This document shows positions 54,356 through 62,311 of a stretch of 64,000 nucleotides of DNA, in pieces. The notes beneath the pieces are model-generated. The model worked only from the letters and a program-made list of their open reading frames with translations, was not told the origin of the DNA and searched no databases. Source of the DNA: Falcatimonas sp. MSJ-15 (GTDB lineage: Bacteria > Bacillota > Clostridia > Lachnospirales > Lachnospiraceae); the NCBI RefSeq assembly GCF_018918265.1, contig NZ_JAHLQC010000006.1, positions 142,212 to 206,211 on the forward strand. The letters run 5' to 3'. The position numbers and the translations under genes are program-made. Each line of letters starts with the position of its first letter. The first letter of the stretch is position 1.

Positions 54356-55327
54356 ATGGAATTAAAGATAGGAAATGTAATTATACCTAATAATATAGCA
54401 CTTGCGCCAATGGCAGGTGTTACAGATTTACCATTCAGACTTTTGTGTAAGGAGCAAGGAGCAGGACTCCTATATACAGAGATGGTAAGTGCAAAAGCAA
54501 TTCTCTATAATAATAAGAATACTAAAGAACTTCTAAAAGTAGAGAAAGGCGAGAATCCTATTGCTGTTCAATTATTCGGCTCTGACCCGGAGATTATGGG
54601 AGAGATTGCAAAAAGAGTTGAGGAGCTTCCATTTGATATCATTGATGTTAATATGGGATGTCCGGTACCTAAAGTTGTTAATAATGGTGAAGGTTCTGCA
54701 CTTATGAAGAATCCGGTGCTTGTTGGAAAGATTGTTGAAGCAATGGTAAAATCAGTAAAAAAGCCTGTTACAGTAAAGATTAGAAAGGGCTTTAATGATG
54801 AATGTATTAACGCACCTGAGATTGCACATGTTATTGAAGAATCCGGTGGTGCAGCAGTTGCAGTTCATGGAAGAACAAGAGAAGAATATTATAGGGGACA
54901 TGCTGATTGGGATATTATAAGACAAGTGCATGACAGAGTTAATATTCCTGTTATTGGTAATGGCGATATAACAGAGCCTGAAGATGCTATTAATATGATG
55001 AAGCAGACTGGATGTGAAGGTATTATGATAGGCAGAGGAGCACAGGGTAATCCATGGATATTTAGAAGAATTAATCATTATCTTGCCACTGGCGAGATGT
55101 TAGATAAGCCTAACCCTATAGAGATAAAACAGATGATTATTAAGCATGCCAGACTTCAATATGAGATAAAAGGTGAATATACAGGTGTTAGAGAGATGAG
55201 AAAACATATCGCATGGTATACACAAGGACTTAAGAATTCTGCAGCATTAAGAAATGATGTTAATAAAATAGAGACTATGGACGAACTTATAAGATTTATT
55301 AATGAGAATCCTTGCTTGACAATGTAG
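54356..55327 (+). CDS. dusB: tRNA-dihydrouridine synthase B
   Basis: 323-aa FMN enzyme that reduces uridines in the tRNA D-loop. LAPMAGVTDLPFRLLCKEQG, DVNMGCPVPKVVNNGEGSAL (with catalytic Cys), AVHGRTREEYYRGHADWD and VIGNGDI...IMIGRGAQGNPW are the family motifs. It starts 3 nt after the DUF6145 gene. The greA promoter overlaps its last codons. Confidence 0.96.
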   Translation: MELKIGNVIIPNNIALAPMAGVTDLPFRLLCKEQGAGLLYTEMVSAKAILYNNKNTKELLKVEKGENPIAVQLFGSDPEIMGEIAKRVEELPFDIIDVNMGCPVPKVVNNGEGSALMKNPVLVGKIVEAMVKSVKKPVTVKIRKGFNDECINAPEIAHVIEESGGAAVAVHGRTREEYYRGHADWDIIRQVHDRVNIPVIGNGDITEPEDAINMMKQTGCEGIMIGRGAQGNPWIFRRINHYLATGEMLDKPNPIEIKQMIIKHARLQYEIKGEYTGVREMRKHIAWYTQGLKNSAALRNDVNKIETMDELIRFINENPCLTM

Positions 55328-55344
55328 GGTAGTTAAGCTATAAT
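55316..55344 (+). promoter_or_regulatory. Consensus sigma-A promoter of greA
   Basis: TTGACA 55316-55321, 17-nt spacer, TATAAT 55339-55344: a perfect consensus. The -35 overlaps the end of dusB. Confidence 0.92.
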
Positions 55345-55398
55345 ACTTTGAATGTTGATAGAATAACAAATTTTAATTTTGGGAAGGGTGTAAATATA

Positions 55399-55893
55399 AT
55401 GGCAGAAAAAACAGAAGTAAAGAAAAATGTATTAACCTATACAGGGTTAAAAAAATTAGAAGATGAATTACAGGATCTTAAAGTAGTAAGACGTAAGGAA
55501 GTTGCTGCTAAGATTAAGGAAGCAAGAGAACAAGGTGACTTATCTGAGAATGCTGAATATGATGCAGCAAAAGATGAGCAGAGAGATATAGAAGCAAGAA
55601 TTGAAGAAATCGAGAAGATTCTTAAGAATGCAGAAGTTGTTGATGAAGATGAAGTAGATCTTGGTAAAATCAGTGTTGGATGTATTGTAAAACTTTATGA
55701 CATTGAATTTGATGAAGAGATTGAATATATGATCGTCGGTTCAACAGAAGCTAACAGCTTACAGAATAAGATTTCTAATGAATCTCCAGTTGGTAAAGCT
55801 CTAATCGGAGCATCAGAAGGAGATACAATTACAGTTGAGACTCAGGCTGGAGATATCCAGTATAAAGTTCTTGACATTAAGAGAGCTAATTAA
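55399..55893 (+). CDS. greA: Transcription elongation factor GreA
   Basis: 164 aa. An N-terminal coiled coil (about 8-80; LTYTGLKKLEDELQDLKVVR, EAREQGDLSENAEYDAAKDE with the tip acidic residues) inserts in the RNA polymerase secondary channel to stimulate cleavage of backtracked RNA. The C-terminal FKBP-like domain (about 85-160) has NKISNESPVGKALIGASEGD. ATG 55399 follows GGGAAGGG; the upstream in-frame start at 55348 lies next to the promoter. lysS follows, as in many Firmicutes. Confidence 0.96.
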   Translation: MAEKTEVKKNVLTYTGLKKLEDELQDLKVVRRKEVAAKIKEAREQGDLSENAEYDAAKDEQRDIEARIEEIEKILKNAEVVDEDEVDLGKISVGCIVKLYDIEFDEEIEYMIVGSTEANSLQNKISNESPVGKALIGASEGDTITVETQAGDIQYKVLDIKRAN

Positions 55894-55926
55894 TTATTTT
55901 TATTATACAAAAAGGAGTGAATTACC

Positions 55927-57417
55927 TTGGCTGAACAGAATAATGGACAGGCAAAAGACGAAAATGAACTTTTAAAAGTTCGTAGAACAAAATTAGATGA
56001 CCTTAAGGAACGTGGAAAAAATCCATTTGAGATTACAAAATTCGATGTTACACATCATAGTAAAGAAATAAAAGATAATTTTGACGCTTTAGAAGGTCAG
56101 GATGTAACAATTGCTGGCCGTATGATGTTCAAACGTGTCATGGGAAAGGCATCTTTCTGTAATATTCAGGATCTTAAAGGTCGTATCCAGGCATATGTTG
56201 CAAGGGATGAGATAGGAGAAGAAGATTACGCAGACTTCAAGAAATATGATGTTGGTGATATTCTTGGAATTACAGGTCGTGTGTTCAAGACTAAGACAGG
56301 TGAGATCTCAATTCATGCATCAAGTGTAACACTTCTCTCAAAGAGTTTACAGATATTACCAGAGAAGTTCCATGGACTTACAGATACAGATGTGAGATAT
56401 CGTCAGAGATATGTTGACTTAATCATGAACGAGGATGTTAAAGAGACATTTATTAAGCGTTCACAGATTATCAGCAGTATCCGTCGTTTCCTTGATGCAC
56501 AGGGATTCATGGAAGTTGAGACACCAATGCTTGTATCTAATGCAGGTGGTGCAGCAGCAAGACCTTTTGAGACACACTTTAATGCACTTGATGAAGATGT
56601 TAAACTTCGTATTTCACTTGAATTATACTTAAAGAGACTTATCGTAGGTGGTATGGAGAGAGTATACGAGATAGGACGTGTATTCCGTAATGAAGGTACA
56701 GATACAAGACATAATCCTGAATTTACATTAATGGAATTATATCAGGCATATACAGATTATTATGGAATGATGGATCTTACAGAGAATATGTTCCGTACAG
56801 TAGCTAAAGAAGTATGTGGAACAACTAACATCCCATATGCTGAAGAGATGATAGATCTTGGTAAGCCATTTGAACGTATTACAATGGTTGATGCAGTTAA
56901 AAAATATGCTGGTGTTGATTTTAATGAGATTAAAACAACAGAAGAAGCTAAAGCTATTGCAACAGAGAAACATGTTGAGTTTGAAGAACGTCATACAAAG
57001 GGTGATATCTTAAACTTATTCTTTGAAGAATTTGTTGAAGAACATTTAATTCAGCCAACATTTGTCATGGATCATCCAGTTGAGATCTCACCTCTTACAA
57101 AGAGAAAACCTGAGAATCCAGATTATGTTGAGAGATTTGAATTATTCATCTATGGACGTGAGATGTGTAATGCATATTCAGAGTTGAATGATCCAATTGA
57201 TCAGAGAGAGCGTTTTGCAGCTCAGGAGGCAGCTTTTGCAGCAGGTGATGAAGAAGCTAACCATACAGACGAAGATTTCTTAAATGCTTTATCAATTGGT
57301 ATGCCACCAACAGGCGGTATCGGATATGGTATTGACAGACTTGTAATGTTACTTACTAATTCACCAGCAATCAGGGATGTATTATTATTCCCGACTATGA
57401 AGTCTATTGATAAGTAG
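55927..57417 (+). CDS. lysS: Lysyl-tRNA synthetase (class II)
   Basis: 496 aa from TTG 55927 behind AAAAAGGAG. The N-terminal OB fold binds anticodon ([20 protein letters not shown]). The class II core has motif 1 ([20 protein letters not shown]), motif 2 ([20 protein letters not shown]) and motif 3 ([13 protein letters not shown]). Complete and canonical, with no T-box seen upstream. It is the last clearly chromosomal gene; a mobile element begins shortly after it. Confidence 0.96.
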   Translation: MAEQNNGQAKDENELLKVRRTKLDDLKERGKNPFEITKFDVTHHSKEIKDNFDALEGQDVTIAGRMMFKRVMGKASFCNIQDLKGRIQAYVARDEIGEEDYADFKKYDVGDILGITGRVFKTKTGEISIHASSVTLLSKSLQILPEKFHGLTDTDVRYRQRYVDLIMNEDVKETFIKRSQIISSIRRFLDAQGFMEVETPMLVSNAGGAAARPFETHFNALDEDVKLRISLELYLKRLIVGGMERVYEIGRVFRNEGTDTRHNPEFTLMELYQAYTDYYGMMDLTENMFRTVAKEVCGTTNIPYAEEMIDLGKPFERITMVDAVKKYAGVDFNEIKTTEEAKAIATEKHVEFEERHTKGDILNLFFEEFVEEHLIQPTFVMDHPVEISPLTKRKPENPDYVERFELFIYGREMCNAYSELNDPIDQRERFAAQEAAFAAGDEEANHTDEDFLNALSIGMPPTGGIGYGIDRLVMLLTNSPAIRDVLLFPTMKSIDK

Positions 57418-57660
57418 GAATGCAGGAAAATCAAGGGTTTCAGAGCGTGGATGTACTAAAATATATAGTTGGTCAAGGGGTTTTGACCAAGATTTGACCA
57501 ATTTTTGGCATAGTCAAAAAAAGATTAGTACAGGTTAGTACAGATTGCTTAGTCTGAAAAATTAAAGATTGTATTACTTAGAGGACATTTTCTAAAGAAA
57601 TTTAGAAGATGTCCTCTTTTTGCGTTATAGGAACAATTGAAATACCGAAAGGAGAATAGC
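57418..57660. other. Left boundary of an integrated mobile element (candidate attachment region)
   Basis: Just after lysS comes AATCAAGGGTTTCAGAGCG, then TTGGTCAA 57469 with inverted and direct copies TTGACCAA at 57483 and 57494 (11 bp apart), and TTAGTACAG twice (57525, 57535). Such clustered short repeats are typical of recombinase arm sites. A terminator AGAGGACAT/ATGTCCTCT plus TTTTT is at 57580-57621. Gene content and base composition change from here. The core and the other end cannot be defined within the window. Confidence 0.5.
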
Positions 57661-57888
57661 ATGGAACACACAAAGGCATATCAGGAATTTAAGAAGAATG
57701 GTAATACAAAGTTTGTAAGATATAGCGAAGGAGCAGAAATGTATCATATGAGCGTATCAAAGTTTATGCAAATGGCTAAGGATGCCAAAGCAATCTATAA
57801 GTTAGGACAGTTAGTACTTGTGAATTTAAAAATATTTGATGAGTACATTGAGACATTCCATATAGTTGATGATGAATTTTATAAGTAG
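57661..57888 (+). CDS. DUF6462 family protein (first of three)
   Basis: 75 aa. A single excisionase-like module: KFVRYSEGAEMYHMSVSKFM, QMAKDAKAIYKLGQLVLVN, LKIFDEYIETF, resembling a small winged/MerR-like helix-turn-helix with a terminal acidic helix. ATG 57661 follows AAAGGAG; the in-frame TTG upstream is unsupported. DUF6462 proteins are common in conjugative elements of Clostridia. Probably DNA-binding, perhaps in control of excision or transfer (inference). Confidence 0.75.
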   Translation: MEHTKAYQEFKKNGNTKFVRYSEGAEMYHMSVSKFMQMAKDAKAIYKLGQLVLVNLKIFDEYIETFHIVDDEFYK

Positions 57889-57897
57889 GTGAAAAGG

Positions 57898-58371
57898 ATG
57901 GTAACACAATTACAGCCGGATGTTAGGGCTTATCTTCATGGTGGGGAGGTAATAAAAAGATACATAAGGGTCGAAGAGGTGGCTCATGAATATGGATTTA
58001 GTGTTGAGGAAACTGAATATATAGCTAAGGCTGCAAGTTCTTTATACAAGCTTACCCGTATTCATTTGGTAAAAAAGGAAAGGTTTGATGAGTTTATGAA
58101 ACACATATATAAAGTGCCGGGAACAAATAAGCAGATAATCAAAAAGTTTGCGAGAATTGGAGAAGCTTCAATTATATACAGTATTGGAAGGCATAGGTTT
58201 ATCGAGCTGGCTAGAGCAGCAGGTGCTACATATAAAATAAATGAGGGGACAGGAGGGACTGTACTGGTTAATTTAGAAATATTTGATAATTACATGGAGC
58301 AATTCAGACAACCTGTAAGACCTTTGAAAGAGCCGTTATACGGACAGGAAGAAGGTGAATTGAATGAGTAA
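57898..58371 (+). CDS. DUF6462-like protein with two modules (second of three)
   Basis: 157 aa with two copies of the module in the neighbouring genes: residues about 20-70 (YIRVEEVAHEYGFSVEETEY ... RFDEFMKHIY) and about 85-145 (FARIGEASIIYSIGRHRFIE ... NLEIFDNYMEQF). ATG 57898 uses TAGGTG, which overlaps the previous stop; GTG 57889 is possible. It overlaps the next gene by 8 nt. Internal duplication suggests gene fusion of neighbouring paralogs. Confidence 0.7.
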   Translation: MVTQLQPDVRAYLHGGEVIKRYIRVEEVAHEYGFSVEETEYIAKAASSLYKLTRIHLVKKERFDEFMKHIYKVPGTNKQIIKKFARIGEASIIYSIGRHRFIELARAAGATYKINEGTGGTVLVNLEIFDNYMEQFRQPVRPLKEPLYGQEEGELNE

Positions 58372-58663
58372 CTCATATAAGTTCTATTCAGATACAAAAG
58401 ACATTATGAAAAAATATGTAAATGCTACTGAGGGAGCCATTATTTATGGCATAAGTAAATCAAGGATTATGGTTTTGGCTTCAGAAGCAGGGGCAGTATA
58501 TAAGGTTGGAAATTCAGCATTGATTAATACAGATATTTTTGAAATGTATTTGGAGAAATTTAAGGAACCAACAAGACCATTGCCCAAACATATTTGGAAT
58601 AAATTGTCAAGCGAAGATAAAAAAGACCACAATAGTACCTGTTTTGATAAAAAAGACCCGTGA
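58364..58663 (+). CDS. DUF6462 family protein (third of three)
   Basis: 99 aa. Single module: KKYVNATEGAIIYGISKSRI, MVLASEAGAVYKVGNSALIN, TDIFEMYLEKF, then a tail EPTRPLPKHIW that matches the PVRPLKEPLY end of the preceding protein. Starts inside the end of the upstream gene with GAAGGTG as ribosome site. Followed by a gene-free, highly structured stretch. Confidence 0.72.
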   Translation: MSNSYKFYSDTKDIMKKYVNATEGAIIYGISKSRIMVLASEAGAVYKVGNSALINTDIFEMYLEKFKEPTRPLPKHIWNKLSSEDKKDHNSTCFDKKDP

Positions 58664-58699
58664 TTGTCACTTTCGGCATTATAGAAACTAATGTAATAT

Positions 58700-59145
58700 A
58701 TGGACATTCCAAGAAAAACTTGGGATGAACAATTTAATAATCAGTTACAGATTTGCAAAGTAGTTTGCACTGCAGAGTATCTGTAGGTAGTAAATTTACG
58801 GGGCATGTACCTGGAAGATGAAAGTCACAGCTATCATATTAGTAGCCTGATGGATCGAAAGATGAAGGGTGAGAAGTTGGATGGAAATCTGGAAAAAGGA
58901 TTCGGCATGTTGCGTAAGGATAATCAACCACAGAGGGCGAGAAGTTTGTCCTTATCCTCAAAAGGCTAAAAGAGGAGATAGTGCTTCTGATAATTCAGAA
59001 GGGCGTCGTGAAACACATTTTGTGGCTCGTCTGTAACTCCCGGAGGTGAGAACACCTCTTTGTACACGGGGCGATATAGGAGTCTAGAAGACTGGCGTGT
59101 ACCTACATGCTTAGCATTAAGCATAGCCATGTAGACTATATCACT
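58700..59145 (+). ncRNA. Candidate large structured RNA of the mobile element
   Basis: About 450 nt without any supported ORF and richer in G+C than the chromosome. Hairpins along the strand: CATTCCAAG/CTTGGGATG (58705/58719); ACAGAT/ATCTGT (58746/58778) enclosing GCAAA-gtag-TTTGC; AGGATAA/TTATCCT (58916/58951); CTTCTGA-taat-TCAGAAG (58983-59000); GAGGTG-agaa-CACCTC (59043-59058) with CCCG/CGGG outside; and a three-way junction closed by GATATAG/CTATATC (59073/59136) holding AGTCT-aga-AGACT and CTACATG/CATGTAG (59103/59128). Purine-rich joins such as GAAGGGTGAGAAG lie between. Large RNAs of phages and conjugative elements (ROOL, GOLLD) come to mind by context only; I cannot assign a class. 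Confidence 0.5.
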
Positions 59146-59197
59146 TCCAAATTCAAATTTTGTCTATATGGCAACTAATTTGAAGGAGGATAAAGTG

Positions 59198-59347
59198 ATG
59201 ATGGGATTTAGCATAGCATTTATAATTATTGTTCTTATTGTATTGTATTCATTAGCAAGGACAGCAGGTGAGTCGGACAGGATATTGGAAAATATAAGAG
59301 AGCAATCACTCCTTGGAAGGGAGGAGAGCTCTGGTGGGAACAGTTGA
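59198..59347 (+). CDS. Small single-helix membrane protein (49 aa)
   Basis: ATG 59198 follows GAAGGAGGA. The peptide opens MMGFSIAFIIIVLIVLYSLA, one transmembrane helix, then an acidic/basic cytoplasmic tail ending REESSGGNS. It starts right after the structured RNA region and overlaps the next gene. Function unknown; such proteins are frequent between transfer genes. Confidence 0.65.
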   Translation: MMGFSIAFIIIVLIVLYSLARTAGESDRILENIREQSLLGREESSGGNS

Positions 59348-59588
59348 AAAAAGAGATAAGCATAAGAAACGCAGATTTGTATCTCCAGAAGAAAAGCTTG
59401 AAAGAGAATTAAAAGATTGTATGCATTGTAGATTCTTCTGGGGACATAACAACAGATGTGCCAATGGAACATGTTGTAAACCATCTAAGAAAAAAGAACA
59501 GAAGCTTCCAGCGGAATGTGTCGGATGTCCATATTATCAAGGGAATGGTTATTGTTTTCCTTGTATGCGAAAGCTGATAGGAAAGTAG
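59334..59588 (+). CDS. Cysteine-rich small protein (84 aa)
   Basis: Nine cysteines, mostly in CxxC pairs: CMHCRFFWGH, CANGTCC, CVGCPYY and YCFPCM, in a basic protein, suggesting two zinc-binding knuckles. GTG 59334 follows GGAGGAG with 7-nt spacing; the upstream in-frame TTG at 59313 overlaps that site. The start lies inside the previous gene and the stop is 9 nt before the ParM-like gene. Possible DNA or RNA binding; no family recognised. Confidence 0.68.
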   Translation: MGTVEKRDKHKKRRFVSPEEKLERELKDCMHCRFFWGHNNRCANGTCCKPSKKKEQKLPAECVGCPYYQGNGYCFPCMRKLIGK

Positions 59589-59597
59589 GTGGTTAAG

Positions 59598-60560
59598 ATG
59601 TTCAAGTGGCTGTTTAAGAAGAAAGGATGTGCAAAACATATGAATAACAAGTTAGAAGTAATCGGCATTGATCATGGTTGGTCAATGATGAAAACAATTT
59701 CTCAGGTATTTGTCACAGGAGTTAAGGAGATTACAACAACTCCGGCACTTTTCGGCGATGTACTTGAGTATGAAGGAAAGTTCTATAAGGTTGGAACTGT
59801 GAGGCAGGAAGTAAAGGATACAAAGGTCGAAGATGACAGCTTTTATCTTCTCACTCTTGCAGCAGTTGCTAAGGAACTTAAAAGAAGAGGTCTTGCAGAG
59901 GCAAAGGTATTCCTTGCCGTAGGACTACCACTTACAAGGTTTGGAGCAGAGAAGAATGATTTTATCAAGTACCTGACAAAGAATAAGCGTGTAAGCTTCA
60001 AATATGAGAATGAGCCGTATTATATTGAAATGGATGATGTGGCAGTATTCCCTCAGTGTTATGCAGCAGTAGTGGACAAGATTCCTACAATGGCAAAGAA
60101 AACGCTGATAGTAGATATCGGTAGCTGGACAATCGACATTATGCCGGTAATCAACAAGTCACCGGATGAATCAAAGTGTGTGACGATACCAAAAGGTCTT
60201 ATTACCTGTATGCGTTCTATCAATGAACAGTGTGTAAGACAACTTAACGGAGAGGTAGACGAGTCAGAGATACAGAATATCATGCGATATGGCAGGTCAG
60301 ATATTGATGATGAATACTTTGCCATTATCAAGGCAGAGATAGAGGATTTTGTTGATAAGGTATATAACTCAATCCGTGAGTTTGGGTATAACTTAAAGAC
60401 TACACCGATTGTATTTGTCGGTGGCGGGGCAGTTGTGATGAAGAATTTTGGTAGTCATGATGCTAAGAACATTTCCTATAACCTTGATGTAAAGGCAAAT
60501 GCAAGAGGATATGAGCAGCTTGCCACAATGGGACTTAAAAGCACTAAGCGATTATCATAA
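59598..60560 (+). CDS. ParM/StbA-family actin-like ATPase
   Basis: 320 aa. The actin fold shows phosphate-1 IGIDHGWSMMKT, phosphate-2 LIVDIGSWTIDIMP and adenosine motif IVFVGGGAVVMKNFG. Members form filaments that push plasmids or excised elements apart. ATG 59598 has AGGTGG 5 nt upstream; an ATG at 59640 gives the more usual N terminus (NNKLEVIGIDHG) and has GAAAGGATG somewhat further off, so the first 14 basic residues are uncertain. The next gene encodes a ParR-like partner. Confidence 0.9.
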   Translation: MFKWLFKKKGCAKHMNNKLEVIGIDHGWSMMKTISQVFVTGVKEITTTPALFGDVLEYEGKFYKVGTVRQEVKDTKVEDDSFYLLTLAAVAKELKRRGLAEAKVFLAVGLPLTRFGAEKNDFIKYLTKNKRVSFKYENEPYYIEMDDVAVFPQCYAAVVDKIPTMAKKTLIVDIGSWTIDIMPVINKSPDESKCVTIPKGLITCMRSINEQCVRQLNGEVDESEIQNIMRYGRSDIDDEYFAIIKAEIEDFVDKVYNSIREFGYNLKTTPIVFVGGGAVVMKNFGSHDAKNISYNLDVKANARGYEQLATMGLKSTKRLS

Positions 60561-60571
60561 GGAGGCAGATG

Positions 60572-61018
60572 ATGGGAAGAAGACTTGAATATGAAGTAAA
60601 AACTTCTGTCCGCCTCAACATGAGCAATCCCCAGCATGTGAAAATCAATGATGTGATTCAGAACCTTGATCCGAAGATTTTCAAATCTAAGAACCAGTTC
60701 ATTATAGATGCGATTCAGTTCTACATTGATAATTATGGAAAGGAAACCTTTGTTATCAAGAAGAAGGAAAAAGAGAGGGCTGAATATATCCGGTCAGAAG
60801 ATATTGATGACATTAAGGAAGAAGTCATTGAAGCAGCAACCAATGAGGCTAGAAAAGAGGTAATAAAGCTGTTAGGCGGAGTGATATCCGGGATGAATGT
60901 TGGTCAGCCGGTAATTATGCAGGCAGCCAATAGTGAAGCACAAGAACTTACAGAAGATGTTATGGACGATGCAGATGTTGCAGGTCTTGCAATGGGATGG
61001 ATGTCGAAAGGAGACTGA
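60572..61018 (+). CDS. ParR-like DNA-binding partner of ParM
   Basis: 148 aa. The N-terminal part (KTSVRLNMSNPQHVKINDVI, SKNQFIIDAIQFYIDNYG) is a ribbon-helix-helix-like DNA-binding unit of the type found next to StbA/ParM genes. An acidic helical region and a C-terminal segment follow, which in known ParR proteins contacts the filament. ATG 60572 is preferred over 60569 for spacing from AAGGAGG. The pair suggests the element can exist extrachromosomally long enough to need segregation. Confidence 0.78.
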   Translation: MGRRLEYEVKTSVRLNMSNPQHVKINDVIQNLDPKIFKSKNQFIIDAIQFYIDNYGKETFVIKKKEKERAEYIRSEDIDDIKEEVIEAATNEARKEVIKLLGGVISGMNVGQPVIMQAANSEAQELTEDVMDDADVAGLAMGWMSKGD

Positions 61019-61023
61019 TTATT

Positions 61024-61197
61024 ATGAGAAGAGTTATGGGAGCCGTAGGAACAGTGATTTTAGAGATACTCAAGTGGATATTAAGGATAATTCTTGGAGC
61101 TTTGAAGCTGGTCTTAGGACTTGCCAGAATAATTCTTCTTCTATTCGCAATGGTGGCAAGGGTATTTCTTTCATTCGTAAGAATGGGCACATTCTGA
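61024..61197 (+). CDS. Small hydrophobic protein with amphipathic helices (57 aa)
   Basis: MRRVMGAVGTVILEILKWIL opens a run of leucine/isoleucine helices punctuated by single Arg or Lys residues, ending VFLSFVRMGTF. AAAGGAG lies about 10 nt before ATG 61024. It overlaps nothing and sits 6 nt after the ParR-like gene. Membrane-active by appearance. Function unknown. Confidence 0.65.
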   Translation: MRRVMGAVGTVILEILKWILRIILGALKLVLGLARIILLLFAMVARVFLSFVRMGTF

Positions 61198-61211
61198 GAG
61201 GAGGTGAGCGT

Positions 61212-61295
61212 ATGCAGGTAAAGGGTTTATTCTTAAATTATAAGAAAAACAGAAGACTTATGCAGTATTTCTTTAAAATAAGAGAGCTGGTATAA
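61212..61295 (+). CDS. Very small basic peptide (27 aa)
   Basis: ATG 61212 is preceded by an excellent AGGAGGTG site. The peptide is MQVKGLFLNYKKNRRLMQYF plus FKIRELV, net basic. It may be translated on its own or be the residue of a longer gene. The strong ribosome site is the main support. Confidence 0.5.
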   Translation: MQVKGLFLNYKKNRRLMQYFFKIRELV

Positions 61296-61310
61296 TGAAA
61301 GGAGTTTAAG

Positions 61311-61432
61311 ATGCACAGAATACGGGACAGTCCTATGTGTCCCGTGCATTACAGATAAATAGTTCACTGCAAGGGTGGATGGCACGGAACACAAAGCCCG
61401 TCCCTCTTGCGGAGAAGGGATGGGTGATTACT
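61311..61432 (+). promoter_or_regulatory. Leader peptide and attenuator-like hairpins before the lipoprotein gene
   Basis: A 15-codon ORF, MHRIRDSPMCPVHYR (61311-61358), follows AAAGGAG. Its codons lie on hairpin ATGCA...CGGGACA/TGTCCCG...TGCAT (61311-61349). The 3' arm of that hairpin, TGTCCCGTGC, can instead pair with GCACGGAACA at 61382. CCCGTCCCT at 61397 pairs with AGGGATGGG at 61416, which holds the likely ribosome site of the lipoprotein gene. Mutually exclusive pairings plus a leader ORF are the layout of translational attenuation. Confidence 0.55.
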
Positions 61433-62221
61433 ATGAAGAAGATAAGTATTATCTTATTATCCGCAGTACTGGTCTTTTCAATGGCTGCCTGTAATGGTGG
61501 TAAGGAAAAGGCTGATAATCAGACAGAGAAACAGACGGAAAGCGTAAAGCCAACTGAAGAAGTAGCAATGGCAACGGAAGCTGTCACAGAGGTCACAACC
61601 GAAGCTGGAAGTGAAGAGACAGAGAAAGATATTGCCGAGGCTAAAGATTCAGAAGAGAAGACTGATAAGGAAGATAACCAGTCCGCTGATAATGAAACTG
61701 CTTCAAAGCAGGAAGAAAAGCCAAAGCAGAATGACGAGCCGGAACAGAAAGCTCCTGAAAATGATAATGAGGAAGCTGGCGGAAATCAGAGTAATGCAGG
61801 TAATGGTGGTCAGACTACAGACAGTCCGAAAGACAATGTGAGCAATCCACAGCCTGCATCCGTGGTATACAGTCCACAGAATGTTGTGTCACTTGCAACA
61901 GCAAAGTGTCAGGCAGGAGGGATGATTACCACACAGCAGAATTTACAGAACCATTTGAATGATGGCAGTATCACGCAGGAAGAGTACAATGAGTATTATC
62001 CTTACGATGGTATGGAAGGCTCTTATTATAGTGTGTTTGTAGAGACAGACCTCAACAAAGCAAGTACCATTGATGGACAACGGTTATCATCTGAGGATGC
62101 AATCGCAGAATATATTGCAAGTATGTTACTTTTGGAAACAGATCCGGTATTCTACATCAGTTATGATGGAGTTTACACGACAGGCGGCACAGACTATTAC
62201 GAGTTTCGATGTCACAGATAA
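61433..62221 (+). CDS. Mobile-element lipoprotein of unknown function
   Basis: 262 aa. A signal peptide ends in VFSMAAC (lipidated Cys20). A long Glu/Thr/Lys/Asn-rich disordered linker (residues about 25-145) is followed by a small folded domain (about 148-262): VSLATAKCQAGGMITTQQNL, DGSITQEEYNEYYPYDGMEG and YISYDGVYTTGGTDYYEFRC. ATG 61433 gives the signal peptide directly; the longer frame runs through the leader. No family recognised. Terminator follows at 62247. Confidence 0.75.
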   Translation: MKKISIILLSAVLVFSMAACNGGKEKADNQTEKQTESVKPTEEVAMATEAVTEVTTEAGSEETEKDIAEAKDSEEKTDKEDNQSADNETASKQEEKPKQNDEPEQKAPENDNEEAGGNQSNAGNGGQTTDSPKDNVSNPQPASVVYSPQNVVSLATAKCQAGGMITTQQNLQNHLNDGSITQEEYNEYYPYDGMEGSYYSVFVETDLNKASTIDGQRLSSEDAIAEYIASMLLLETDPVFYISYDGVYTTGGTDYYEFRCHR

Positions 62222-62246
62222 ATAAAAACGAATAGAAGCAGAAGGA

Positions 62247-62284
62247 AGAAAGATGTAAGCCATAAACTTATGTCTTTCTTTTTT
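62247..62284 (+). terminator. Terminator after the lipoprotein gene
   Basis: AGAAAGATGTAAG pairs (with mismatches at TG) with CTTATGTCTTTCT, followed by TTTTT. Confidence 0.7.
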
Positions 62285-62311
62285 ATGCGTAAATTAAGGA
62301 GGAAAAAGCAC

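Noticed and set aside
55850..55926. T-box or riboswitch before lysS
   Set aside because: Only 33 nt separate greA from lysS; no room for and no sign of a T-box motif.
58700..59145. Group II intron remnant
   Set aside because: No GUGYG-type 5' end, no domain V hairpin and no reverse transcriptase nearby.
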